A stretch of 64,000 bases of DNA. Source: Pseudoscleropodium purum (taxonomy: Eukaryota > Streptophyta > Bryopsida > Hypnales > Brachytheciaceae). A program made the position numbers and the translations under genes. A model generated the notes under the pieces. It was not told the DNA's origin. It was given only the letters and a program-made list of their open reading frames with translations, and did not search any database. Each line of letters opens with the position of its first letter. The first letter of the stretch is position 1. The stretch spans positions 47,420,243 to 47,484,242 of the forward strand of contig OZ017796.1 of the NCBI GenBank assembly GCA_963969395.1, written 5' to 3'. Of this stretch, positions 45,567 to 56,991 are shown piece after piece.

Positions 45567-47164
45567 ATGGCTGCATCAGGAAGTGGTTCGACGGGGAAAC
45601 GCCCAATGGCCTGGGACTTGGATGTGCCTATCGAAGAAATAGTTGTTGCCGAGCAGAGCACTCAACCGTCATCATCTTCGAATCCGACATCATCAAGTCA
45701 TAAGAAAGTAAAACCGGCGCGACCCGATTGGCCTCCGATAGAGTACACACAAAAGGCACGATCAATAGGTGTGGATTTTTATCGACGACGGAGTTTAGCA
45801 ATGTTGGAGAGGGAGTACGTCAACAAGAACGAAAATGGTTACCATGAACTCTTGGAGAAGCTACGTTACGAGATTGAAGTGACTATGGAATCATCTGAAG
45901 ACTTCAACAATTACCAAGATTATTGGTTAGCTTCGGAGTGGCTTGAAAAAACTGTGAAGGCTTTGGCAACAAATATCGTGACGCAATGGCGTTACGATGC
46001 TAATAAAAAGGAGAATAAAACTGACTGGGATGTTGCAGACGAGGAACTTTTTGCAAAACTATCGATGATCGAGACATTTTGCCAAGGTTTTTCAAAATCA
46101 CGGGCACGAGGAAAATTACCATGGAAGGAATCGATGGAGAATGCTGTATTGACGCACTGCGTTAGTGGAACGTTTCAGTGGCTTGACAGCTCAATAAAAG
46201 TTGTACAGATGCCGGGATTTACAGCGGAAGGAGGGTATGGGACTGTGATGAAGGTGCACATCACAAGACTGAACAACATGCCAATGTGGATGGATTTTGC
46301 CGAGAAACGTCTCAAAGAAGAGAATCAGAAGAAAAAACGTTTGGAAATCATAAATGAGGCTGGAGGATGTCCCGTGAAGCATCCGGGCATCATCACACTT
46401 TCGTATTTGAATCCCAAAACAATGGCCGGTTATTCGTTGTGGTGGAATGGTGGATCTTTGGCAAGTTTTTGGAAGAATATGGACAACAAGGTTTCTGAGG
46501 TGTTGGAAATCGAAGACATTGTTAAGCAACACGACTCAGAGCTGAGCAAAGCGCAACTGGAATGGGTTGCAACGTATAGGAAAAATCGCGTTGCATTGGC
46601 GTTGTCCTTGCTTGTGACAGTCTGGAAATGTCACAATGAGAACTACATGCACAACGATTTAACTACATGCACAACGATTTATCTCCATCCAATGTGTTGC
46701 TACATTTTGACCCTTGGAAGAAGAATAGAATATACATTGGTATATGTGATTCAGGAATATCAAGCCGAGTTGTGGAGAAGGAGCCATCAAAATATGGCTA
46801 TGACAGCATGGAAAAGCTAGCGAAAGTGAAGTAGGTGAAAAAATTTGTTGCTCCAGAATTGTTCTATATATACGGAAGTATAGGTTCAGAGAACTCGCTG
46901 GAAGTGATGCAACGAAGGCATCTGTATAGTGTAGCAGCTGATACATATTCCGCAGGATGGATAGCACAAAAGATTTGGAATGAGGAGTGGGATTCCCAGT
47001 ACTTCGTTAAAGAAAAATGCATGAATTATGCATTACTTAAAACACATCTTCAAAGCTTGCAGAAGGAAGATGTGAATGATCGGGCAACTATAGGAGATGT
47101 TCTGGAGACATTGAGAAAACCATCGTATGGTTGGCTAATGCCAGAATGTTGTTATCGTAGATAG
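45567..47164 (+). pseudogene. Divergent protein-kinase-like cargo gene of element A, frameshifted
   Basis: The frame starts MAASGSGSTGKRPMAWDLD. After a Ser-rich and helical N-terminal 200 residues comes a kinase fold: glycine loop EGGYGTV at about 220, FAEKRLK with the probable ATP-binding Lys, hinge-like YSLWWNGGSL, and catalytic loop HNDLSPSN. There an exact 20-bp tandem duplication (46,641-46,660 and 46,661-46,680, AACTACATGCACAACGATTT) shifts the frame. The original frame resumes downstream with ICDSG in place of DFG, then a TAG at 46,832-46,834, then VAPELF, and runs to 47,164. The kinase in element B shares WWNGG and HNDLSP and has a TAG at the equivalent place. Substrate unknown. Confidence 0.82.
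46641..46680 (+). repeat. 20-bp perfect tandem duplication in the kinase catalytic loop
   Basis: AACTACATGCACAACGATTT occurs twice head to tail, duplicating the codons for the HND catalytic-loop region and adding two bases modulo three. Both copies are identical, so the event is recent relative to the age of the gene. Confidence 0.97.
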
Positions 47165-48708
47165 GAGTTTAGAAGTCGTATATATTCTAGAAGAGGTGGT
47201 AGAAGAAGAAGAGGTTATGAAGGACGTAGTGTGAGTTCTTTGAACATGCTTTATGTACTCGGAATTATCCGAGAATTATATTATTTTAAAAAAGTAAAAA
47301 TTTTCTGACACTTGCGTTTACCTTAATTACTTAATGTTTTGGAGTATTTTTTTACTATAAACATTCCAAAATTGCCATTTTTACTGCGAGGACCAAAATG
47401 TAATAAAATAAAAAAATTAAACACATATAACGGTAGGATTTTGCAGTATGCTAATTTAAAAAGATGTGAAATGAATTCCCGATATTTTTGCTTGGAAGAT
47501 TGGGAGATATGGACAGTTTGAAAGTTGAAACAAATAGGATTACTTTATTTCATTGGAGGGTATAATGTTGGCTAAAACTAAAACAATACTTATTCCTGCA
47601 AAGAATTAAACAAGTGTGGGCTTCCTTTAAAAAAGTGTGAGCTTTGTTTTGGAAAAAATTTGTAGAATACAAAAAATTGGGAGTATTACAGTCAAAAGTT
47701 CTAGTCTTGGAGGGAGGGAGTGAATTGGAGAATTAAGAAAAATTTCAAAGCATGTAGATTTCAGTTTGGAGAGTCTTTATGGAAAGAAAAAAATGGAAAT
47801 GTTGGGGACTTCCGGACTTGGGGTTTAGGTTTGTTGAGTCTTTGTGGAATGCAAAACAGAAAAAAGAGGGTTTAAGTTTAAGATTTTAATTTTTTAGGGA
47901 TTTATTGGATTGAATTTTTTGGGGGGAGTACGTGGGTTTAGATTTGGTGGAAGTTGGTGGAAGATTCAAAAATTTCGGAGTGTGTGGGACTGTGGATTTA
48001 TTGTTAGAGGGACTTGATGCAATGGAAAAAGATAGGGAGGGTTTGTTTTTGCATTTGGCTAAAATTGATGGATTAAAAAAATATTTGGGAGTGTGTTAGT
48101 TTAGGTTTAGAAGGGCGTGGAGTAATAATTTTTTTTGGGGGGGGATTACGGTTTAGGTTTACCAAAGACTTCATAAATTTTTACCATATGATTTCAGTCA
48201 AGTAAAGTATAAGATCCTACAATTAGATTCTATTTTTTATTTGTTTGTTTGTTTTGTTAGATGAATGCAACAGAAGGGGCAATTTTGAGTGGTTTTGGAC
48301 AAACAAATGATCTTGGTCCTTTAGGAGTTAAAATGTAAGATATAAAAGTAAGAAGACTATATTCAATTAGACAAGATGTTTCACCATTTCTAAGTATATG
48401 AACCAGGTGAAAAATGGCTAAATGAAGATCCAATATTATCCAATGAACGTCCAGAGTCATCTCTAGAATTGAGAATTTTGGAAAAAACCGTTATAATGTG
48501 TGGTTTCAAATAATATTTCGAAAGTCACATACAAAGGAAAGTTATAGATTTAGAGTTTTAGATTCCATCCATACGGTTAGATTCATCAATGTTATCTCCA
48601 TTATTTTTTTACAAATTTTGAAAGGGGAAATCCAAAATTCCTTCTAAATTCAATTACAAGCAAAATATTATCAATTTTTCAGTCAAATTTGTTGGATTAG
48701 ATTTGAAA
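47165..48708. other. 3' flank of the kinase gene, element A
   Basis: Non-coding. It includes G-rich, low-complexity stretches at 47,700-48,150 and copy 2 of the dispersed repeat at about 48,212-48,365. No gene was recognised. Confidence 0.45.
48212..48365 (+). repeat. Dispersed non-coding repeat of elements A and B, copy 2
   Basis: GATCCTACAATTAGATT, GGCAATTTTGAGTGGTTTTG, CTTGGTCCTTTAGGAGTTA and ATATTCAATT appear in the same order as in copy 1. Confidence 0.6.
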
Positions 48709-48850
48709 TATGTTCCCGCCCTGAAATACGTCCCCGCCCTGAAATACGTCCCCGCCCTAGAACAAGTCCCCGCCTAGGAGTACGTCCCCGCCTTAGAATA
48801 CGTCCCCGCTCAGGAGTACGTCCCCACCCTAGAATACGTCCTCGCCCTAA
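48709..48850 (-). repeat. Array 5: subterminal repeats, right end of A
   Basis: About eight copies of ATACGTCCCCGCCCT or variants, spaced near 18 bp, are the reverse complement of the left-end motif. The two subterminal arrays are therefore mirror-symmetric about the element. No gene starts at this array. Confidence 0.87.
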
Positions 48851-49003
48851 TGCCACGCTGGACGCCACGTGTTGACGATTTTCGTTTCCATTGGGTGATT
48901 TTTCATCCGCTAAAAGTCAGCTGCCCGTTGACCATTTCGGACGGACACAACTTCAATCGGACGTCCCGGACGGACGGTCTGTCCGTCCAGTTTGACAACT
49001 CTG

Positions 49004-49011
49004 CTTCTGAT
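49004..49011 (+). repeat. Right target duplication of A, also left duplication of MITE C copy 2
   Basis: CTTCTGAT abuts the right end of element A on one side and the MITE at 49,012 on the other. Confidence 0.88.
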
Positions 49012-49264
49012 TATGGTTGTCATAGTGGACGGATGTCCGGTTTTCCTGTCTGTCTGATTCGCCCATTCGTTAGAGGTCCCACTCGTTCGATACAATCAAC
49101 ACATAGTTGACTTTCTGATAACGGAAAAATAGGCCATGTGGATGCCATGTGGATTAAGGAACATGCTGGGAGCGGACGAGATTGTCAGGGCACAAAATTA
49201 AAGCGGTCCAAACCGTCCGTCCGTCTCGTCCGATGACCCTAACTCGCCTGTTATGACAACCATG
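49012..49264. mobile_element. hAT MITE, family C, copy 2 (253 bp, inverted)
   Basis: It begins TATGGTTGTCATAGTGG and ends GTTATGACAACCATG. It is the reverse-complement homologue of the MITE at 13,219 and has exactly the same length. The flanks are CTTCTGAT (49,004-49,011) and CTTTTGAT (49,265-49,272), a hAT-length duplication with one mismatch. It lies directly against element A. Confidence 0.9.
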
Positions 49265-50664
49265 CTTTTGATTTGGGTCACCGAGCACAATCAGAGGAGG
49301 ACCTCATGTGTATTTGGTGTGTTGGGTTGTTAGATAGATTATGAAGAATGAGGAGATGATTCAGGAACTCATTTATGGAGTTCCGAATCAGTACAAGTTG
49401 ATAGTGAGAGGTCAATCTGTAGCTTGGACAGAAGACATTTGGGCTAATGTTTATTCATTTAAGAGGAATGGGCTCAGACTAGCTGGAAGAGCCGACAAGT
49501 ACGTGACCGAAAAGTTTCAGAGTTAAGTCCACTCAAAGGAGGGATTTGCCATTAGCGACTGTAAAAATGAAAGGCATAGACGGGTACTAAATTTCCTTAT
49601 TCCAATTTTGTATCCGGAAAAGCCTATCCATGTTACGGTTACAGTAGCCAACACGATTTTCGGGGCTTTCGAGGACCAGATTGTCTATTAGGGAAGAGTG
49701 ATTTAAGGAGTCGTGGGCAAGCTGACAGAGCATGTAGGCCAAGCAAAATACAACCCTATCACGCTATATTTGTTCTACTTCTATTACCACAAAGAGGTCT
49801 TGAATGCCAGGGAGACGATTGAGTACAACACTGGAGTCGAGATCTTGAAGTATACCCTCACGGATGAACTAGAGAAAGAAGAGAAGGAATCCGAAGAAGA
49901 AGAACAACCTGAAGAGGAAGAAGAAATAGTGGACCAGAACTGAAGGAAGTTCATAGATCTGGCAGCACGGGGGAGGCACCAACACCGGAACGGGAAGAAC
50001 CGATATCCAATCCGGAAAATCCCCAAGAGCTCAAATTCTTTGAAGCCGGAATCTAGTAGATGTAGTAGGCCAAATAGATGTATGGCGACTTAGAGGATCA
50101 CATGCTTCTTATCGCAAACGAACTCGAGGTAGAGCCAGACCAAATTTTGGAGGAGATTTGGAAACACCTGAATCCAGAGAAGTTCCGATAGAAGGAGAAA
50201 CAAATCTGGAAGCTAGAGGAGGAAAGAGACAACTTCAAATCTCAACTCGAGTGAACGAAGGGGGAGTTGAACGGGGCGAGACGGAAGGAGATGGAGGCTC
50301 TCCAACTTGTCTACAACCTAAAATGACTTGTCATAGTTCCAGAAAATACGGTGATCCGAGTTGAACTCTACACCACCTAGTTGACGAAAGAAGGGCACAT
50401 GACTGGATCTAGAATGATAAAGATTCTAATCGACTTCAAAGCCCAGATGGAGATTGTTTTGAAGGACATGCAAAAGTTGTTGTGGTACTTGGATCTAGAA
50501 TGGGCCATCAACTTGGAAGGGTTTTTGAAAGTCTCCAAGAGCGTATTCCAGAATATTCCAATTTGATAGACTTCGATTCGTTAGGCTACGAGTAGTCCGA
50601 TCCAGCCATAATCGGAGGGATTGAAGTCTATCCTCACCTAAGTTGCGGGACCATCAAGTAGCCA
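49265..50664 (+). pseudogene. Right part of the older coding-like unit, unidentified
   Basis: Several plus-strand pieces are gene-like but broken: 49,341-49,526 (IQELIYGVPNQYKLIVRGQS), 49,560-49,690 (NFLIPILYPEKPIHVTVTVA) and 49,713-49,943 (PITLYLFYFYYHKEVLN, then a Glu-rich tail EEEEQPEEEEEI). The 50,158-50,566 pieces have no motif. The continuity of composition with 32,490-33,022 suggests one unit that received elements A, C2 and B. It may itself be an old retroelement or host gene; no family is recognised. Confidence 0.35.
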
Positions 50665-50812
50665 CAGGGTTGATGAATCTCAACGTCTGCCCCAAAATAG
50701 CGTCCATTTTCCGAACGTTCGGACGCACGGACGCTAGCGGACGCAACGTCCCTCCCGTCGTCGGAAGACGGACGGGCGGGGCAGGGCGGACGGACGGGGC
50801 GGCTTAGAAAAC
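50665..50812 (+). repeat. Left subterminal region of element B
   Basis: The terminus is followed by GGACG and CGGACGGGCGGGGC repeats and parallels the first 120 bp of the family-B MITEs (AACGTCCCTCCCGTCGTCGG here, AGCGTCCCTCCAGCCGTCGG in MITE B1). GC content is far above the surroundings. Confidence 0.75.
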
Positions 50813-51153
50813 CCATTTTGGGTTTTTTGTTTTGATTGTTTTCACCAATGAGAGATTGAGAGTGAAGTCATTTGGATTTTGATTTTTCTTATATTGCAAT
50901 TGTGATTCAATAGAGTTGTATATCACTATTTATGTAAAAGCTAAAATATGAAATATATTTTTAATTTTTTTTGTTGAATTTCATTTTGATTTTGAAACAA
51001 AATCACTTTAAAATCCAGCGAGATGTATATCATCAATAAACAAACAATTTTATAATAAAATGATTGAAGAAACCATTGTCATTTGTCAACATGAGCTCCA
51101 TATATCATGAGCAACTAAACAATCAAACATCTAAATTCACATCTCCACAATTC
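50813..51153. other. 3' flank of the element B transposase
   Basis: AT-rich, non-coding. Likely the 3' UTR of the minus-strand transposase. Confidence 0.4.
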
Positions 51154-54100
51154 CTATGGACGCCAATCCACATCTCCTTTAACCTCAGCCTCACTACTCT
51201 CTCTTGCAGCTCTCCGTTCAAAATCTTCATTATTGGAGTCATCTTCATTGTTGGAATCAAGTATCGTTGTCTCCTTCAAATCTTCTCTCAAAGTAGGTTT
51301 ACTCCTTTTTTTCGAATTTAATTTTTCTTTTTTTACTTTGACAGAACGATTAAAGGCTTTTTGAATAGGAACCTTTCTTTTATTTCTATTTGACAAAGTA
51401 GCAACATTTTCATCAAGAGGGGTCCTATTCTTCACTAGAGAGATAGCAAAAGGTTGCATTTCTCTTTTTGCTTTCATGTTACTCGATTCTTGAACCATCA
51501 ATCTCGATGTAGGGTCGACATGTCCATGAACGGTTATCTCCACTTTGGCTTTCTTTTGAAGTAATAGAATGCCGTTTGTTGATTTGATGGGTTCTTGCGC
51601 CATTCCTTTTGTTAAAATGCGAGCACGCAAAGATGCCAATGGCATCCGATCACTATCCGTGTCACTTAGGCTTGTAGGTGATGATGCTACTTTCCGTAGA
51701 TTACCGCCTGTAGAAATTTCTTTGGAAATGTTCATTAGGCGTTTTCCATATCCAAAGCTCTGAGAATCATCCAATCGTGTGCTAACAGACTTCAACAGTA
51801 TTGGTGGAAGAGTACTAGATCTCGGTACTTCAAAAATTGACTTCATTGGCTCCTTTCCTTTATCACTCTTCACAATTGCCGAATTTGTGACTGCCATTCC
51901 AAGTGAATCATTATTTTTTTGTACCGCAATATTTGGTTCCTCCTCATCACCACTATTGTTCCCCACATCTTTTGGAACGTCCACCTCCATGACCGCATTT
52001 TCTCTTTTGTCGTTTCCTTGCACTACATTTAATGCCACAGATGGAGATTGAGAAATTAAAACTTCTTCATTTCTCCCATCATCACCAATAGTATTCTCAT
52101 TGATTTTCACCTCTTTGGCAATAGCGTTTGCCTTTTGCAATAGAATGTTTTCGCTATTCAAGTATCCCGTTCTATTGCAATATGCAGCTAAAGAAGGTAG
52201 ATTCTCCTCTCCCCCTACATTGTCCTCGTCTTCACAAAAGGTATATGCATCGTTTGCATTGTCGGGAATAACATCTTTGCGGTTTAAATGATAATCATGT
52301 GTATCATTCATCAAATTGGGAAAGCCTTTCATAACGTCTTCATCTCCCCACACTGTCGCACGATTGAAGTCATCTCCGCCATCTACATTTGAAAGGGCCC
52401 TTTCCAAATCCTCGTCATCATCGTCTTCTAACGTCGGCCTATCTGAATCCTCTGATTCCATCGGATCCACATTATCATAATACCATTTTTTTTCATCTTT
52501 TTCCTTCGATGCATTTAATACTTTGAAATTGGTATACATGTACACCAAATCCGCTGCTCTCTCCGGCTTCAATTTATTTCGAGATTTGTTGTGAACAAAA
52601 GAATAGTTGCTCCAATTCCGTTCACATGAAGATGATGACACCGGTTGAGCCAATATCCTCTTCGCTAATGGAGCTATAAACTTGCCACATGCACCTTCAA
52701 AATCCCACCAAGCATGTGCGGACAACATTTGATTTTTCGGATTCAACATATTGTGGAATGGAAGTTCCTTGTGTCGAAAAGCTACAAATTCCTTCACCAC
52801 TGTTACATATTCATTCGGTTTACATATTCTCTGCAAAACTTTCTTACATCCTGACATTGCATCTGCGTCATCCGCTAGCTCTTTGTCATGAAGAAGGTAT
52901 GGATTCAAAAGAGCTGCGGCTGATTGGAGATCGTTGTCCACCATTCTTTTTCGGATATAAAAAGATTATACCAATGGAATTGCAAGTTCTTCTAGCAAAC
53001 AAAATGGTGGACTTTGTAATCCGTTCACGTGCTTCTCTAACTTCCTTATGATATGCAATACTTTCCCCATGCATGGTGATTTTGAATCCAAATCGCGGAG
53101 TGCACATATGATTGGTTCAACCATCTCCACATAATTGATGGACCGATTCCAAAAATGGTCATCAAGAACAATTTTCTTCACCACTAAGGCCAAGTCTTTT
53201 GGTTGGACTTTCGCTCCACGTTTTTTTTTGAGAGTATGTACATACTCAACCCATTGCGGATCTACCACCGTTTGTTCCAATGCTCCTCTCAATTTTGTCA
53301 AACGCTCCATCATGATAAATTTAGAGGCGAACCTTGTATCCCCAGGCATCAAGAGACCAAGATTTGGCGAATACTTTCGCAATAGAGCTAGCGGCATATG
53401 TCTCTTCTTGATAAATTTAGCTACAAAAACTCCTTTATCCAATTTGGAAGCAATCCATTTCTGTGCAGCCCAATCCTTCAACAACAAATTCAATGCATGT
53501 ACCACGCACCCTTGGTAAAAAATATGAGGATATTTTGCAGATATTACATCCCATGCGGACGGATTCACGGGAGCATTATTCGTAGTTATTAACACGACGT
53601 TCTTGGACCCCACTTGTTCGATGAACTTTTTCAACACAGTTGCCAAGTACTCCGCATTTTTTTCACAACCACTTGTATCTACAGATTCAAGAAATTCTTC
53701 ACCTGTGGATGATACAAGCATGGCATTGATGAGAGGTCGATTAGTCACTAAGCTTCATCCATCAATGGACAATGTTGCTCTAAATTTTCGAATACTATCT
53801 TCGGTCCGTGCATTCAACTGTGTCTGAATGTTGGTCTTCGCCTCATTCAACAATTTGTACCGAAAGTCGTGGTATGAGGGAGGAATGTATGGCCTACCAA
53901 ACGCAGCCGTTTTCTTCACTGCTTCTTTAAAAGCTGGATTTCGAGCCACGGAAAATGGTATGTTCGCCGAATAAAAAAAATTTGCCCACACTGAATGTAA
54001 TTTGCGTCTATGACCTTCTTCAAATCCATTCACTAAGTTGCCTTGCCTCTGAAGCCTAGAACTTGATGCCCTCGGGGTTTCACGTTCACCAAAAGCTTCT

Positions 54101-54534
54101 GTACTCAAAATCACTTCAGTTGTGGCACACACCATTGATACCAATTCTTTGGATGCTGGACAAGAATCTTCGTGGTCAGAATGTGACACAGCCTTTCCGG
54201 CCGAAAACTCTTGGACATTTGAAGGGCTAGGGTTGCCATCCACATTGTCCATTACAACGCGTTTTGGAAAAACTTCTTCGCAATGCCGAAATAAATCTCG
54301 AATTGCCATTGGTAATCGTAGACAAAGGCTCACCCCTTTATCACGTACACCTTCAGGCCCAGAATAGCCTAAGTGGTTCAACATACGGTTGAGCCTCCTT
54401 GACATGATCGCTTTGCAAAGTCTACATTTTACTTTACCATCCTCTAGCACACTATACCAAGGAGAAAAATCCCCCGTCAGTTTGGCCACTATACTGACAA
54501 GTGTATGTTTTACCTCAATTTCAAAAGAAACCAA
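51154..54534 (-). pseudogene. Element B hAT transposase with long C-terminal tail, stops and lost Asp
   Basis: One minus-strand frame of 1,126 codons carries TGA at 53,755-53,757 (a Trp position in SIDGW) and TAA at 52,966-52,968. Codons 20-75 give a BED-like finger (CRLC ... NHLGY ... C). DUF659 follows, but the second catalytic motif reads ITTNNAPVN where element A has CTDNASN, so that Asp is Asn. The hAT dimerisation region is at codons about 610-670 (HAWWDFEGACG, SSSCERNWSNYSFVHNK). As in element A, a charged, low-complexity tail of about 450 residues follows, ending near DFERRAARESSEAEVKGDVD. Overall order and spacing match element A, but sequence identity is modest, so these are separate families of one lineage. 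It is certainly dead. Confidence 0.88.
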
Positions 54535-54802
54535 TAGAATGTTTTAAATTTGAAACCCACAACGTGACAATGTATACAATATCAATGAAATTAGTCACAC
54601 AAAGCTTTGAAAATCAAAGCCCGCCCGTCCACCGAACTATGCATTACCAAGCAAGAGACACAATAAATTGAAGCTCATAGCCCTTGGAAATCTTAGCGTT
54701 CGGTTTTTCGAGAGTGAATACCAAAGCTTCTCTTCTAACATTTATAGTCCCTTCCAGAAAATTAAAGGTTCATTTTTAGGGTTTACATTCAAAAACAAGA
54801 AA

Positions 54803-55010
54803 TGGCCCGGACGGGGCTGAAGCGGACGGGTGCACGGGGGCGGGCGGATGGACCGGTCGGATGGGTCGGACAGGGCGGTCGGGCGGACAGGCCAGACGAG
54901 TCGGATGGGCGGTCGGACATGGCGGACGGGGCGGTCGGACGGGACTGTCTGCACTGTTCGCCTTCCGACGCCGTCCACACTTTGGATACGCCAACCGCCC
55001 CACTTAAACA
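54803..55010 (+). promoter_or_regulatory. CGGACGGGGCGG-type array upstream of the element B transposase
   Basis: Many copies of CGGACGGG, GGGCGGTCGG and CGGATGGGCGGTCGG in about 150 bp, located some 270 bp upstream of the transposase frame. The same motifs occur in both ends of element B and in the family-B MITEs. The arrangement parallels array 2 of element A. No clean TATA box was identified. Confidence 0.55.
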
Positions 55011-55167
55011 CTGACCGCCGACGGTGTCCACCCAGCTGTCCATTGGAGCATCCTAAGAGGCCGATATTACTCAAAAAGAGCGGTAACATTTCCAAAAAAA
55101 AACAGCCTAATAATCACTGCTAAATGAGGATCAATGTAATTGATTTATCATTTTAAAAAAAAAATGT

Positions 55168-55202
55168 AAACCCTAAACCCTATACCCTAATTACCCTAAA
55201 CC
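55168..55202 (-). repeat. Telomere-like CCCTAAA tract in element B
   Basis: AAACCCTAAACCCTATACCC followed by TAATTACCCTAAACC is a degenerate run of the plant telomere repeat. It sits upstream of the transposase, as the (TTTAGGG)3 motif does in element A. Confidence 0.8.
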
Positions 55203-56939
55203 TTTTCTTTTCTCCTCTAAATTGTTTTACGAATGAGGGGAATGTGGTTAAGTTGAATATGTTTGGATTATTTACTCATATTATCCTTCTAAATAGGTTT
55301 TGAGAAGATCTAAAGATGGTGGGGATTTTTTTAAAGTTCATTAGGAAATCAAAGGTTTTGCAAAAATAATCAATTCCTTTTTCATTGTAAGCAAATGAAA
55401 TTTAAAAAAAAGGCCCCAATACATAATTAGAATAATAGTTTAATGGATTTCAACCTCATGATATTTAATAAAAGGTTGTGTTTTCTAATTAGAAGTGCAT
55501 CACGATCTTCAAATAAACATCGAGTCTTTCATATTTTTTAATGAAATTTTGATTAGATTTGAAAACAAAGAAAAATAATCAATGTTTTAACTTTCAAATC
55601 ATATATGGCTATATTTTTCCTTAAAAACATAGAAAAATTCGTTACTTGAGTTGGTTGAGTAGAATACATTATACACTTATACATGATTACATGTGCTATA
55701 TTTATTTTGAAGGGTAATTCCAATATTCTTATTTCAGATGTTTTTAAATATTAATTTTAAAAAAGAGGGTTCATTGTTTAAAGATCTAAAAAATTGACAA
55801 ACATAATTTCTATTATAAATAGGAATTGAATTCGGAATTCAAATTTTGAAATGATTCAAATGAACAAGATATTGATTATAAAATATTTCTTTGTTTGAGT
55901 TTTCAAAATGAATTCACGAAACAATTGCAAACTTTTGAACTTAGGTATATGATATTGTTTTCGGTTTGTACTTTGTAGAGTATAATACTTCAATTTTAAT
56001 CCTAAATAAATGAAAAAACTCCACATGAATGAAATGTTTTTATGTATTGCACAAAGACTTCTACCAATTACTATGATAATTAAATACATTGTTACATTTC
56101 ATAAAATATTCTACATAGAAAGAAAAAATCATTTTAGTTTTCAATCATGATAAACGATGTCTTCTACTCTTTCTGTTATATGTTCGTTTTGTATAACGTG
56201 TACATTGTACAATCTTTGAGAGCAGGGGAGTTCATTTTTGACTCTCATTGAAATAGAAAATATATTTGTGTTTGGATTTTGAAATCATTATGTATTCTAT
56301 GGTCTTGCAAGAATGCATCTTACTCCTTCCTTTGAATCCTTTTGATATTTTCTTTTTTTTCCTTTGCTTTCTCGTAGGGCTCTTGTTCTCTTGTTCTCTT
56401 CATTTGACTAGCCTATTTGGCTTGGCTCTTAGTTTTTGTTTTTTTAATGCAATGGTTTATGCATATGTTATAAAAAAATAAATTATTTATTTAAAATTAA
56501 TATATTGATGAACAAACGCATAAAGACATTCAATGCTTTCACATTTAAAGTTATAAATCTATCATAAATCACTCTTGCAAATTTGAATGATTGAATCGAA
56601 AATTTGAAAATGTAATTACAAGAGCTTTCAATTCAATCAATTGCATAAATCATAAATGTTGAAATGCAACTCGTATGAGTTTAGCATCTATGAAGATTAA
56701 TTCATGCCATCTACATGCAATTTTTCAATTTAATAAAATGCAATTGAGTACTTCATTTTCTTTCCTTCCAATTCTCTAAGTAACATTCACTTCATATCTT
56801 TCTCTATTTGTTTATCTATTTTTCGGGAACAAATGGAAAAACCATCTTTGTCTATATTGAACATGCACTCTTATTTGATTGATGAAGAATAGATTTATGA
56901 AATATATAATCATTGATTTGTTCATGTTGATTTATCTAA

Positions 56940-56991
<52 letters not shown>

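Larger units (their letters stand above)
33031..49003. mobile_element. Giant cargo-bearing hAT element A (15,973 bp)
   Basis: The left end is CAGGGTTGTCAAATCGGACG and the inverted right end is CAGAGTTGTCAAACTGGACG, identical at 17 of 20 positions. They are flanked by the exact 8-bp duplication CTTCTGAT. Inside, in order, are subterminal array 1, a hAT transposase (minus strand), array 2, a 56-bp minisatellite, array 3, a RING/coiled-coil gene (plus), a paralogue lacking the RING (minus), array 4, a kinase-like gene (plus) and array 5 at the right end. Typical hAT elements are only a few kb, so this copy is unusually large and carries genes unrelated to transposition. It is most likely immobile now because the transposase has two stops. 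Confidence 0.88.

Noticed and set aside
54742..55123. Four overlapping GC-rich frames of 70-117 codons
   Set aside because: All come from the CGGACGGGGCGG array upstream of the element B transposase.
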